Assembly (NCBI RefSeq): GCF_000876015.1
Contig: NZ_BBQM01000013.1
Location: 1-64,000, forward strand
Source: Cupriavidus basilensis
GTDB taxonomy: Bacteria > Pseudomonadota > Gammaproteobacteria > Burkholderiales > Burkholderiaceae
Length of the DNA: 64,000 nt
Direction: 5' to 3'
The translations under genes and the position numbers were made by a program. Under the pieces are notes generated by a model. The model saw only the letters and a program-made list of their open reading frames with translations, was not told where the DNA came from and did no database searches. Shown piece by piece: positions 45,832 to 54,237 of the stretch (its first letter is position 1; each line of letters starts with the position of its first letter).

Positions 45832-46212
45832 GGGACCTCCTGCTGGTTGGGGGAAAGTCCATTCTAGGCAACGCCGCCGGCGCGGGGCCGGCTGGACAGG
45901 ACATGCCCGCTATGGCATAAGGACCAGTCCGGCGGCGGCCCGAGATTGCGGCCGTACGCCAACCGCCAACCCGAACCCGGCCCGAACGCCGCATGCCCAT
46001 CGTCCCGACCGCTCCGCGCGCCGCCCTCCCGCCTGCCCCGCAGGCCGCGCCGGCCTGCGCGCGCGCGGCGGCCCCCCGGGGTCTCGCCGCCGTGCTTTTC
46101 CTCGCCGTGCGGGGAAGGCGGGACATCGCCATGCTGTCCTGATCTCCCCGCACGGCACCTTGCCAGCGGGCGCGCGCGCCCTTTGTCCAACGTGCAACCG
46201 GGAGAACAGCCA
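45832..46212. other. GC-rich intergenic region before the small ORF
   Basis: This 381-base gap separates the GFA gene from the 24-aa ORF. The open frames running through it on both strands are Arg/Pro-rich shadows without homology. No hairpin with a T-run is visible. Confidence 0.4.
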
Positions 46213-46287
46213 ATGTCCTCGATCTACCGCAAGACCCTCTGCGCCATCGGCGCCGTCGCCGTGGCCTACCTGCTCATCAACCTGTGA
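46213..46287 (+). CDS. Predicted 24-residue single-span membrane peptide
   Basis: A 24-codon frame begins MSSIYRKTLC and continues as one hydrophobic helix (AIGAVAVAYLLINL), with a basic N-terminus as expected for an inner-membrane peptide (N-in). GGGAGAA stands 7 bases before the ATG. The frame's composition shifts from the Arg/Pro noise upstream to a coherent transmembrane segment exactly at this ATG, which supports a real gene. Nothing is known of its role; the next gene, a HAD-like protein, starts 244 bases later behind a strong hairpin. Confidence 0.45.
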   Translation: MSSIYRKTLCAIGAVAVAYLLINL

Positions 46288-46354
46288 AGCCGCGGGACGC
46301 CGCGCACCGGCGCCGGCGTCCCGCGCGGGCGAGCTGGGCGAGTCGGGCGAGTCG

Positions 46355-46385
46355 GGCGAGTTGTTTCGGCGCGAAACAACTCGCC
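46355..46385. repeat. Perfect 13-bp inverted repeat
   Basis: GGCGAGTTGTTTC and GAAACAACTCGCC flank a 5-nt loop. The left arm grows out of a tandem GGGCGAGTC repeat (about three copies from 46337). There is no T-run, so it is not a standard terminator. It lies between the small peptide gene and the HAD gene. Confidence 0.8.
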
Positions 46386-46531
46386 GCGGCGAACGGATGA
46401 AATTTACGAAGCCGCATCTCAAGTTACAGATATGTTGCACATTAGGCCGCATAGCGCACTGCAGATTTCCCGGCCCGCGTCGTAATCTTCAACACGTGCC
46501 AACCACGGCGCTGCCACCAGAACAGGAAATC

Positions 46532-47182
46532 ATGTCAGAACGCCTCATCATGCTCGACGTCCCCGGTGTCCTCTATTCGGGCCGCTCCGAGGCCCGGCTG
46601 GGCGGGATTCCCGATACCGGCACCCTGCGCGACGTCCGTTTCTTCGATCCGCTCGCGCTCGGCTTCGTGCGCCGCCTGTTCGGCCTCGCCGGCGCGCGCG
46701 TGGTGGTCTCCGAAGCGTGGCGCCGCGGCGTGCCCGCGGCGATCCTGCAGCAGCTCGACCTGCAGGTCGAAGGCATGACGCCCGACGTGCCCGGCGGCCA
46801 TGCCGCGCGCGTCGCCGCCTATTTCGCCAAGCGCCCCGCGCCGCAGGCGTTCGCCATCCTGACCTGCGACACCGCGTCGCTGCGGGACGAGCGATACGCC
46901 TACCTGCGCCCGCACACGGTCGCCGTGAATCCGGCCGAGGGCCTCACGCCGGCCAACTTCAAGCAGGCGCTGGACGTGCTCGGCGTGGCCTGCCCGTCCA
47001 CGCTGAGCCTCGACACCCAGCCCGACGCCGGCCTCGAAGCGCGCCTGCAGCGCCTGCGCCGGCTGGCCCGCGAAGCCCCCGCGCGCTTCGCGCCGGGCGC
47101 GATCGCCACGCCGCTGCTGCAGGGCGTGCCCGAGCTGGTCCTGCCGGCGCAGGTCGTCGCCCCGGCAGTGGCGCACGCGTGA
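46532..47182 (+). CDS. HAD-like domain protein with altered motif I
   Basis: A 216-residue cytoplasmic protein resembling the HAD_SAK-type HAD domain found in RNA-repair-like and stand-alone proteins. Motif I reads LIMLDVPGVLYS: the nucleophile Asp9 is kept, but the second catalytic Asp is replaced by Pro11. Motif II-like VVVSEAW and later ILTCDTASLRDERYAYLRP follow. Without the second Asp phosphatase activity is doubtful. AGGAAA lies before the ATG at 46532; the upstream open frame is not related. Single gene, convergent with the EamA gene. Confidence 0.7.
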   Translation: MSERLIMLDVPGVLYSGRSEARLGGIPDTGTLRDVRFFDPLALGFVRRLFGLAGARVVVSEAWRRGVPAAILQQLDLQVEGMTPDVPGGHAARVAAYFAKRPAPQAFAILTCDTASLRDERYAYLRPHTVAVNPAEGLTPANFKQALDVLGVACPSTLSLDTQPDAGLEARLQRLRRLAREAPARFAPGAIATPLLQGVPELVLPAQVVAPAVAHA

Positions 47183-47207
47183 CGGCGCGGCGCGCCGCCG
47201 CCCGGCG

Positions 47208-48074
47208 CTAGCGCTGGCCGGCCGCTCGCCCGAACACCAGCGCGAGCCCGGCCACGATGGCGCCCATGCCCGCGAGGGTGGACGCCGTGAGCCGGTTGCC
47301 GAGGAACAGATAGTCCAGCAGCGCCGTCACGGCGGGCACGAGGTAGAACAGGCTGGTCACGCTGACGAGGTTGCCGGCCTGGATCAGCCGGTACAGCAGC
47401 AGCGTGGCGCCCACCGAGATCACCAGCGCGAGCCACGCCAGCGAGAGCAGCAGGCCCGCCGCCGGCGTGGCCGTCATCGGCTGGAACGGCACGAACAGCA
47501 GGCACAGCGCCAGCCCGGCGCCGTATTGCAGCGGCAGCACGTCGAGCGGCGCCTGCCGGATGCCTTTCTGCAGGATCGCGCCGAACGTCATGCAGGCCAG
47601 CGCGGCCAGCGCGAAGCCCACGCCGGTCGGCGACAGCCGCGCGCTGTCGATGCTCGCCGACACCACCAGCACCAGCCCGCACAGCGCCGCCGCGAGGCCC
47701 GCCAGCCGGCGCAGCGGATAGCGCCGCTCCACCAGCAGCAAGGTCAGCACCGGCTGCGCGCCCAGCACGGTGGCCAGCACGCCCGGCGTCACGCCGCGCG
47801 CCAGCGCGAGCAGGTAGCAGATCGAATAGGCGCCGGTCATCAGCAGGCCGGCGGCCATCACGCGCACGCGCGTGCCCGGCGCCGGCAGCCAGCGCCGCCG
47901 CCACGCGGCCAGCGCCAGCAGCACCAGCAGCGCGAGCGCGAAACGCGCGGCCAGCAGGGCAAAGGCGGATGCATACTCGAGCCCGAGCCGCGCGAAGATC
48001 GCGCCGCTGCTCCACAGCAGCACGAAGAGCGCGGTCGAGCCATGCGCGCCCAGGGCGGTTTTGTTCAATGTCAT
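47208..48074 (-). CDS. EamA/DMT-family exporter
   Basis: A 288-residue drug/metabolite transporter with ten hydrophobic segments in two EamA repeats (for instance VLLWSSGAIFARLGLEYASAF and ISVGATLLLYRLIQAGNLVSVTSLFYLVPAVTALLDYLFLGNRL). Such proteins usually export amino acids or metabolites. I chose ATG 48074, with AGGTG at proper spacing; a GTG three codons upstream is possible. It stands alone, convergent with the HAD gene. Confidence 0.88.
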   Translation of the reverse strand: MTLNKTALGAHGSTALFVLLWSSGAIFARLGLEYASAFALLAARFALALLVLLALAAWRRRWLPAPGTRVRVMAAGLLMTGAYSICYLLALARGVTPGVLATVLGAQPVLTLLLVERRYPLRRLAGLAAALCGLVLVVSASIDSARLSPTGVGFALAALACMTFGAILQKGIRQAPLDVLPLQYGAGLALCLLFVPFQPMTATPAAGLLLSLAWLALVISVGATLLLYRLIQAGNLVSVTSLFYLVPAVTALLDYLFLGNRLTASTLAGMGAIVAGLALVFGRAAGQR

Positions 48075-48586
48075 GATGTTCACCTGTCGCGGGCATCCGG
48101 CCCGTGGCCGGATGCCTTCGAAAACTTCGCGTCGAAAACCTTCGGCAAGCCGGTGCCGGTCACGCGCCATGCGTGCGGCAGGGAAAAAGCCGAAGATGAA
48201 AAGACGGGCCGGGGGTCGGGAGTCGGCCCGGTCAGCCCCGCGTGGACGGCGGCGGCGGCGCGGTGCCGGCCCGCGCGCGCGGCGGGGAGGCGACAGGGGG
48301 AGGCGAGGCGATGAAGACCGCGCACGGCAGCGCCGCGCCCGCGAGGGGAGCGTCGGCGGCAAGCTGGAAGTGCGTGGCTGCGGTCATGATGGTCCGTGTG
48401 CCCGGCGCGGATCGCCATACTGGATCGGCCGGTGGATGCGCAACGTTACACCGGCGCGGCGCGAGAGGCAAGCGAGAAGCAAGCCGGGGCCTGCCTTACA
48501 ATGCGCGGCCGCCTCCCGTGCCGGAACACAGCCGGCAGCGGCAGCGGCAGCGGCATGCACACCGAAACGAATACGGAGAACGCGCG
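48075..48586. other. 512-base intergenic region before slyX
   Basis: The divergent promoters of the EamA gene and slyX must lie here. Open frames on both strands (for example a 51-codon minus-strand frame beginning MTAATHFQLAA near 48387) lack homology and a convincing ribosome site. The right end holds a run of GGCAGC triplets upstream of slyX near 48530-48555. I call no gene. Confidence 0.4.
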
Positions 48587-48790
48587 ATGGAATCCCGCCT
48601 GACCGAACTGGAGATCAAGGTCGCCTTCCAGGACGACCTGCTCGAGACGCTGAACCTCGCCGTGGCGCGCCAGCAGCGCCAGATCAACCTGCTGCAGGAA
48701 CAGCTCCAGGCGCTCTACCAGCAGATGCGCTCGGGCGGCCCGGGCGGTGCCGACAACGGCCCGCAGCACGAAATCCCGCCGCATTACTGA
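48587..48790 (+). CDS. slyX: SlyX-family protein
   Basis: A 67-residue coiled-coil protein with the SlyX pattern: MESRLTELEIKVAFQDDLLETLN, then VARQQRQINLLQEQLQALYQQM, and a flexible tail ending PPHY, as in other SlyX proteins. GGAG lies 8 bases before the ATG. Function is unknown despite wide conservation. It is followed after 80 bases by the DUF1439 gene on the same strand, a possible operon. Confidence 0.9.
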   Translation: MESRLTELEIKVAFQDDLLETLNLAVARQQRQINLLQEQLQALYQQMRSGGPGGADNGPQHEIPPHY

Positions 48791-48870
48791 GCGCCGGCGA
48801 CACGCGACAGGAACATCCCCGCCGCCGCCGCGTCTGACCCTGAACCCGCGCGCCAACCCGGAGGAGCCGC

Positions 48871-49461
48871 ATGAAAACGAAGCCGAACGCCATCCGCGCC
48901 ACCCGCGCCGCCGCGCGCTTCGTGCTGTGCGGCGCGCTTGCCGCGCTCGGCAGCGCCGGCGCCCGGGCCGGCTACAACGTCTGGACCGGCGACTACACGT
49001 TCTCGCGCCAGGAGCTGCAGGAGGCCATCGACAAGCGCTTTCCCGCGCGGCTGCGCTACGGCCAGGTGCTCGACGTGCGGCTGGCCAATCCGCGCCTGGT
49101 CCTCGACGACGCCGGCAACCGCGTGAGCACGCAGATGGACGCGCAGGTCAGCAACACGCTGCTGCCCGCGCCGCCGATCACCGGCAAGCTGTCGCTGAGC
49201 AGCGGCCTGCGCTACGACCCGGACAAGCGCGCGGTGCTGCTGGACAATCCGTCCGTCGAGCGCGTGCAGGTCGACGGCATGCCGGCGCAATACGGCGAGC
49301 AATTGAACGCGATCGGCGCCGTGGTGGCGCAGCAGGTGCTGCGCGATTACCCGCTTTACACGTTCACGCCGGAACAATTGCGCGTGGGCGGCAAGGATAT
49401 AGAGCCCGGCGCGATCACCGTGCTGCCGGACGGCATCAAGGTCCGGATCAATACCCGCTGA
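48871..49461 (+). CDS. DUF1439 family periplasmic protein
   Basis: A 196-residue exported protein. A Sec signal ends near AGARAG (residue 34); no Cys follows, so it is not a lipoprotein, although many relatives are. The DUF1439 body has YTFSRQELQEAIDKRFPARLRYGQVLDVRLANPRLVLDD and the repeated lipid-binding-like beta pattern (ISGKLSLSSGLRYD type). GGAGGAG stands before the ATG. Function unknown; the fold suggests binding of a hydrophobic ligand in the periplasm. Confidence 0.87.
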   Translation: MKTKPNAIRATRAAARFVLCGALAALGSAGARAGYNVWTGDYTFSRQELQEAIDKRFPARLRYGQVLDVRLANPRLVLDDAGNRVSTQMDAQVSNTLLPAPPITGKLSLSSGLRYDPDKRAVLLDNPSVERVQVDGMPAQYGEQLNAIGAVVAQQVLRDYPLYTFTPEQLRVGGKDIEPGAITVLPDGIKVRINTR

Positions 49462-49652
49462 AACCGGTGAAATTACGAAAAGGCCCATACGTGGGCCATA
49501 TTTTCATCTTCGGCGCGCGCCGGGTCCGGATAAGGGCGTTGTATCGGCGCACGTTTTTCCGTTGGAAATCAACCGCATTTATTTGAACGCGTGGAAGTCA
49601 TGGCGCGCGAAAGGTTATACTCCGCGCTCCACAAACTAACGGGTAAATCATC

Positions 49653-50132
49653 ATGGCCGTGACCACCAAGAAAGTTGTAAAGACCAACGCAGCAGCAAAG
49701 GCCAAGCCGGCCGCCGCCAAGAAGGCCGCCGTGCCCGCGAAGAAGGCCAGCGTCCTGTCGCGCGAACTGGCCGCCGCCAAGAAGGCCCTGCTGAAGCTGC
49801 GCGCAGATTCGAAGAAGGCCATCGAGACCGCCAAGCGCGACATCGTGCAGGTCGCCGAAGCCGTGAAGAAGGCCCTGCTGGCCGAGAAGCAGATCGCCAA
49901 GGAAAAGCTGGCCGCGCAAAAGGCAAAGGCCAAGGCCAAGCCCGCCGCCAAGAAGCCGGCAGTGAAGGCCGCCGCCAAGAAGGCCGCCGCCAAGCCGGCA
50001 GCGCCGAAGGCAGCAGCACCGAAGGCCGCTCCCAAGGCAGCCAAGAAGGCCGTCGCAAAGAAGCCGGCAGCACCCAGGAAGGCCGCTGCCGTGAAGACCG
50101 AAGCAGAAGCAGCGCCCGTCGCAGCGAAGTAA
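49653..50132 (+). CDS. Histone H1-like lysine/alanine/proline-rich protein
   Basis: A 159-residue strongly basic protein made of Lys, Ala and Pro. A central helical segment (SRELAAAKKALLKLRADSKKAIETAKRDIVQVAEAVKKALL, about 33-75) is followed by KPAAKK-type repeats to the end, as in H1-like proteins of Cupriavidus, Ralstonia and Bordetella. It should bind DNA and help organise the nucleoid. The repeats are encoded by GCCAAGAAG-type near-repeats that can change in number. The ATG has a GGGTAA site. It is monocistronic. Confidence 0.85.
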   Translation: MAVTTKKVVKTNAAAKAKPAAAKKAAVPAKKASVLSRELAAAKKALLKLRADSKKAIETAKRDIVQVAEAVKKALLAEKQIAKEKLAAQKAKAKAKPAAKKPAVKAAAKKAAAKPAAPKAAAPKAAPKAAKKAVAKKPAAPRKAAAVKTEAEAAPVAAK

Positions 50133-50513
50133 ATCGCGCTGGGCCCGGCGCGGCCCGGAGATGCGCGCGGCGATCCGCGCCATGCTCCGCGCCGCGCACC
50201 TTGCTCGTGCAGACCGGCTGGCGCCTGGCCGGCCGGCACGCCAGCCCGGCATTGCCGCTTTTCCTGCCCGCTTTTCTGTCCGCCCTCCTGCCCGCGTTCT
50301 CCGCGCGCACGGCCTGGTCTTCCTTCCGCTGTTTTAACCGCACTCCCGCCACGCTTCAGCCACGCCTTGGCCGCGCCTGAATCCCGCCTTAACTCCGCCT
50401 TAACTCCGCCTTAGCCGCTTCCCCTATTGCCCCGCGCATTCGCGCGGCGCTCGCGCCCGGCCGCACCGCCACCGACCGCGGCCGCGCATTCCCGGCGCAT
50501 TCCGGCATTTCCC
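50133..50513. other. Intergenic region with an 11-nt tandem repeat
   Basis: This 381-base gap follows the H1-like gene and converges with the DUF938 pseudogene. At 50384-50413 the unit CCGCCTTAACT occurs about 2.7 times. A weak GGGCC...GGCCC hairpin lies near 50141. No gene is evident. Confidence 0.5.
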
Positions 50514-51112
50514 CTATTTGCGGAATACCAGGCTGAAATTATTCGCCGGCATCGGAATTGGCTCGTCCAGGCGAAAGCCTTCCGCTTCGCCGAGCGCGGC
50601 AATATCTTCCATATTGCGCACGCCCCATTGCGCGTCCGCGCTGCGCAATTGCGCGTCGAAGGCGGCATTGCTCGGCGCCGTGTGCTCGCCGTTGCGGCGA
50701 TAGGGGCCATACAGGTAAAGCACGCCGCCGGCCGGCAGCAGGCGGCCGGCACCGGCGAACAGCGCCTCGGCCGCCGACCACGGCGCGATGTGGACCATGT
50801 TGATGCAGACCAGCGCCTGCGCGGCCTCGATGCCCCACGGCTGCTGGCGCACGTCCAGCGCCAGCGGCGGCAGCACGTTGGCCAGCCCGCGATCGAGTCG
50901 CGCGCGGCCGGCTCCGGGTCGCTCGGCTGCCAGGTCAGGCCCGGCAGCGCCGCGGCGAAATGCGCCGCGTGCTGGCCGGTGCCGCTGGCGATCTCCAGCA
51001 CCAGGCCGCTGGACGGCAGGATGCGGCGCAGCACCGCCAGGATGGCGTCGCGGTTGCGGTCGGTGGCCGGGGCCATGCGGCGCGCCTGGAGTTGCTCGTC
51101 TCGTGTCGGCAT
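50514..51112 (-). pseudogene. DUF938 SAM-dependent methyltransferase, frameshifted
   Basis: Two frames make one class I methyltransferase of the DUF938 family, about 199 residues. The N-terminal part (start 51112, AGGAGA before it) has ILPSSGLVLEIASGTGQHAAHF, the SAM-binding motif, and loses frame after ARDSIAG. The C-terminal part continues LPPLALDVRQQPWG...VCINMVHIAPW...LYGPYRRNGEHTAPSN and NNFSLVFRK. The span is one base short of a codon multiple; adding one base near 50884-50890 (GGCTGG, perhaps from GGCCTGG) heals it. Either a recent inactivation or a sequencing error. Confidence 0.85.
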
Positions 51113-51180
51113 CGTGTATCTCCTGTTTTTTGTGGGGCAGCGTGCCGCAAGGTTAGCAGGCATGCCCGGCGGCGCAAAAC

Positions 51181-51214
51181 AAAATGCCCCCGGCGACCGC
51201 TCGCCGGGGGCATT
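51181..51214. terminator. Strong bidirectional terminator after phoX
   Basis: A perfect 15-bp stem with a 4-nt loop; A-rich sequence on the left and TTTT on the right allow U-tracts in both directions. It lies 52 bases past the phoX stop and insulates it from the DUF938 pseudogene upstream promoter. Confidence 0.9.
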
Positions 51215-51265
51215 TTGCCGCGGGCCCGGCCCGCGGCCTCGCGGCCACGGGCCAGGCTATTGCGC

Positions 51266-53293
51266 TCAGGCCTTGCTCGTCTTGACGCTGGTGGCCTCGG
51301 CGGTCAGGTAGCCGACCGCCGCGCCGAACCTGTCCTTGTAGTTGGCGCGCACCAGCGGGTCCAGCGTGGGCTGTACCTTGGCGTGGAAGGTGGCATTCCA
51401 GTCGCCGGCGTGCTGGAAGTTGTTCATGATGTAGGTCCAGCCGTTGAGCTCGTCGACCGCATGCAGGCCGGTCGATTCGGCGCCCGACGGGGTGGACAGC
51501 ACGCGGGCCAGCTTCTTGGTGTCGACGTTGTAGGCCCACAGGAAGTTGTTGATGTGCTGGCCGCTGTCCTCGCCGATGAACAGGGTGCGCATCTTTTCCG
51601 AGAACTTCAGGTTGTCCGGGTTGGCGACGAGGTCCGGGTCGGCCGTGTTGCCCAGCGCATCGGCGGCGATGTCCTTGCCCACGAGCAGCGCGCTGGTGTG
51701 CACCGGCACCCATTCGCTGTTGATCGCGGCGCCGTCCAGGTCCTTCTGGCCGCCGGCCAGCTTGTGCTGCATCACGCCGCCGGCCTTGAGGGCCGCGTCG
51801 ACCGAGATGTTGCTCTGCGCGTTCCAGCCCTTGGCGTTGTTCTTCACCATCGAGTCCTGGATGTTCTGCAGCGCGGAGTAGGCGATCTTGTCCTTGATGT
51901 TGACGGTGGTGCCTTCCATCTTGGTGAAGCCCATGCTGCCGCCCTTGAGGAAGGCGTAGCGGTGGGTTTCCAGGAACGCGGCGACCCGCTCCTTGCCCGG
52001 CACGACCTTGATCCACTGGGCCGCGCCGTTGGCGAAGATCTTGGTGTAGGTGTTGTCGAGCGGATCGGCGTACACCACGTCCATGATGTCGGCCGGGCGG
52101 TGCGACTTGGCCATCGCCTCGACTTCCGCGCTGGTGGCGTGGCCGAGCTTGACCCAGGTCAGGTCGGCGCCGGCGGCGGCGGGATCGATGGAGAAGCCGG
52201 TGCCGACCTTGCCCACGTACAGCGTGCCCGCGGAGAGATCCTTCTCCTTGTCGGCCACGAACAGGAACAGGCCGCTGTTGGTGGCGTCGTCGCCCATCAG
52301 CACCGTGCGGTTGTCCGGCATCACCTGCACCAGCTCGTGCGAGATGCGGCCCAGGCAGTAGTGCTTCTTGATGCTGGCGGTGCCGTCCGGGTTGACCGTG
52401 ACCTCGGGCAGGTGGCCGTAGAGATACGGGTTGAGCGGGATGCTCGCGTTGCCGTAGAGATTCGCGGCGTACTTGGCGTACTGGTCGACCAGGTCGAGGT
52501 AGGTGGCGTCGAGCGGGTTGGTCGCGTTGAGGAACGCGTCCGGCTCGTATTCCTCGCTCGACAGGTGCGTGTTCCACGGCGACAGGCTCGCGCCGCAGGT
52601 GATCCACAGGCCGTTGGCCGACGAGGTGTCGACGTTGTGGTACTTGACCAGGCTCAGCTTGCCGGTGGCGGGATCCTGGTCCAGCGTCAGCACGGCGATC
52701 GGCGACGGCAGGCGGCCGTACATGGTGGCGTTCGCCTGGTTGCGGGTGGTGTACTCGAACTGCACCACGGCGAACACCGTGTTGCCCTTCACGCCGTCCA
52801 CCTTGGCGCCGTCGATCTTCAGCAGCGAGGTGCCGTCCGGCGAGTCGGAGAAGAACTGGCGTTCCTTGCCGGCCACGGACTTGTCGATGATCGGCTGGTT
52901 GTTGATGTCGAAGTAGCCGCCGGCCAGGATCTGGCCGCCCTTGACGTCGGCCACGGTGTCGCCGGTCATGAAGAACGGCTGGTAGGCCAGCTTGTAGGTC
53001 TGGCTGCTGCCGTCGCTGAACGACACCTTCAGGCTCGAGCCGACCGTGGTGGTCGCCATCGCGGCCGGGTTGGACAGCGCCGGCGCGGACATGCCGGTGA
53101 ATTCGGCGGTGCTGAAGGTCGCGGCGGGCGTGCCCGGCGCCGCGGGCGCGGCGGGAGCGGGCGCGGCCACGGCATCGTCGCCGCCGCCGCAGCCGGCCAG
53201 CAGCGCGGTCGCGCCGAGGCCGAGCGGCAGCATCGGTGCGCCGGCCAGGAATTTGAGTGCCTTGCGGCGGGAAGCATCCGGTTTGTCGATCAT
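51266..53293 (-). CDS. phoX: PhoX-family phosphatase (DUF839), Tat lipoprotein
   Basis: A 675-residue exported phosphatase. The N-terminus has a twin-arginine motif (DASRRKALKFLAG) followed by a lipobox-like LLAGCGGGDD, so it is probably a Tat-exported lipoprotein. PhoX hallmarks are CGASLSPWNTHLSSEEYEPD near residue 240, which supplies Ca/Fe-binding acids, later SHELVQV, and the C-terminal GEDSGQHINNFLWAY segment. PhoX enzymes release phosphate from organic esters under phosphate limitation, but I saw no clear Pho box in the upstream gap. The start ATG 53293 follows GAAAGAAG; a longer reading adds 39 residues. Confidence 0.9.
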   Translation of the reverse strand: MIDKPDASRRKALKFLAGAPMLPLGLGATALLAGCGGGDDAVAAPAPAAPAAPGTPAATFSTAEFTGMSAPALSNPAAMATTTVGSSLKVSFSDGSSQTYKLAYQPFFMTGDTVADVKGGQILAGGYFDINNQPIIDKSVAGKERQFFSDSPDGTSLLKIDGAKVDGVKGNTVFAVVQFEYTTRNQANATMYGRLPSPIAVLTLDQDPATGKLSLVKYHNVDTSSANGLWITCGASLSPWNTHLSSEEYEPDAFLNATNPLDATYLDLVDQYAKYAANLYGNASIPLNPYLYGHLPEVTVNPDGTASIKKHYCLGRISHELVQVMPDNRTVLMGDDATNSGLFLFVADKEKDLSAGTLYVGKVGTGFSIDPAAAGADLTWVKLGHATSAEVEAMAKSHRPADIMDVVYADPLDNTYTKIFANGAAQWIKVVPGKERVAAFLETHRYAFLKGGSMGFTKMEGTTVNIKDKIAYSALQNIQDSMVKNNAKGWNAQSNISVDAALKAGGVMQHKLAGGQKDLDGAAINSEWVPVHTSALLVGKDIAADALGNTADPDLVANPDNLKFSEKMRTLFIGEDSGQHINNFLWAYNVDTKKLARVLSTPSGAESTGLHAVDELNGWTYIMNNFQHAGDWNATFHAKVQPTLDPLVRANYKDRFGAAVGYLTAEATSVKTSKA

Positions 53294-53601
53294 TCTTCTT
53301 TCCCGTTTATTTTGTGAGTGGGTGAGCGACGCACGTGGCGCCACCGTGCCGCGCGCCGATGGGGACAACGACCGCGCAGCGATCAGGCCGAGTCGCATGC
53401 TATGAACCATTTGTGACAGCTTGTTTAAACTGACTTACTTTGCAGACATCCAGGAGGCCCGCCGCGTCTGCGCGGCGCCCCCGCGCGGCGCCCCAGGCCG
53501 GGCCGGGCGGCCCGCTGCGGTACACTGGCGCACGCCCGCAGCCCGCGGCGCCGTCCTTCCGTTTTTTCCGCCCGCCGCCGCAGCCCGGCGTGGCCCGATC
53601 A
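53294..53601. other. Divergent intergenic region, phoX and yigZ-like
   Basis: About 300 bases with divergent promoters. Near 53400-53450 the sequence is AT-richer (TTTGTGACAGCTTGTTTAAACTGACTTACTTT), a plausible phoX promoter area. I could not find two well-spaced CTGTCAT-like direct repeats, so Pho control is unconfirmed. The right half is GC-rich without features. Confidence 0.4.
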
Positions 53602-54237
53602 GTGCCGACCTACACCCTCGCCTTTCCGCTCCAGGCCGAACTGGAAATCCGCAAGAGCCGCTTCATCGGCTACGCCATCCCGGTGGCCGACCGCGCCGCC
53701 GCCGCCGCCGAGCTGCAGCGCCTGCGCGCCGAACATCCCGGCGCCACCCATGTCTGCTGGGCCCTGCTGGCCGGGGGGCATTCGGGCATGTCCGACGACG
53801 GCGAGCCGTCCGGCACCGCCGGCCGGCCGATCCTGGAAGTGCTGCGCCACCATGAGCTGGAGGGCGTGCTGGCGGCCGTGGTGCGCTACTACGGCGGCAT
53901 CAAGCTGGGCGCGGGCGGCCTCGTGCGCGCCTACACGGACGCCATCGCGGTGGCGCTGAAGGACGCGCAGCGCATCGAGCGCATCGCCTATGCCGGGCTG
54001 GTGGTGGAGGTGGACTACGCCGACGAGGCGCGCGTGCGCCGCTGGATCGAACAGGCCGGCCACACGCTGACGCACGGCGAGCACGGCGCCGCCGCGCGCC
54101 TGACGATCCGGCTGCCGGCCAGCGAGCTGGACGCCGCGCGCGCCGCGCTGCGCGACGCCACCCACGGGCGCGCGCGCTTTCCCGATCCCGATGAGGGCGA
54201 CGGCGAGGGCGACGGCGAGAACGGAGCGCAGCCGTGA
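53602..54237 (+). CDS. YigZ/IMPACT family protein
   Basis: A protein of about 211 residues of the YigZ (UPF0029/IMPACT) family, implicated in translation or RNA metabolism. Signatures are LEIRKSRFIGYAIPV near residue 12, the DDGEPSGTAGRPIL motif near 73 and VRYYGGIKLGAGGLVRAY near 100; a DUF1949-like C-terminal part follows. The start is uncertain: GTG 53602 and GTG 53590 are both in frame, and there is no good ribosome site. An acidic Gly/Glu tail ends the protein. Its stop overlaps the start of the ferredoxin gene (GTGA). Confidence 0.87.
   Translation: MPTYTLAFPLQAELEIRKSRFIGYAIPVADRAAAAAELQRLRAEHPGATHVCWALLAGGHSGMSDDGEPSGTAGRPILEVLRHHELEGVLAAVVRYYGGIKLGAGGLVRAYTDAIAVALKDAQRIERIAYAGLVVEVDYADEARVRRWIEQAGHTLTHGEHGAAARLTIRLPASELDAARAALRDATHGRARFPDPDEGDGEGDGENGAQP

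Noticed and set aside
48232..48387. 51-codon minus-strand frame beginning MTAATHFQLAA
   Set aside because: Proline/alanine-rich tail, no homology and no convincing ribosome site; not enough for a gene call.
53294..53460. Pho box upstream of phoX
   Set aside because: The AT-rich promoter area was read for paired CTGTCAT-like repeats; only a single weak CTGACTT-type match is present.
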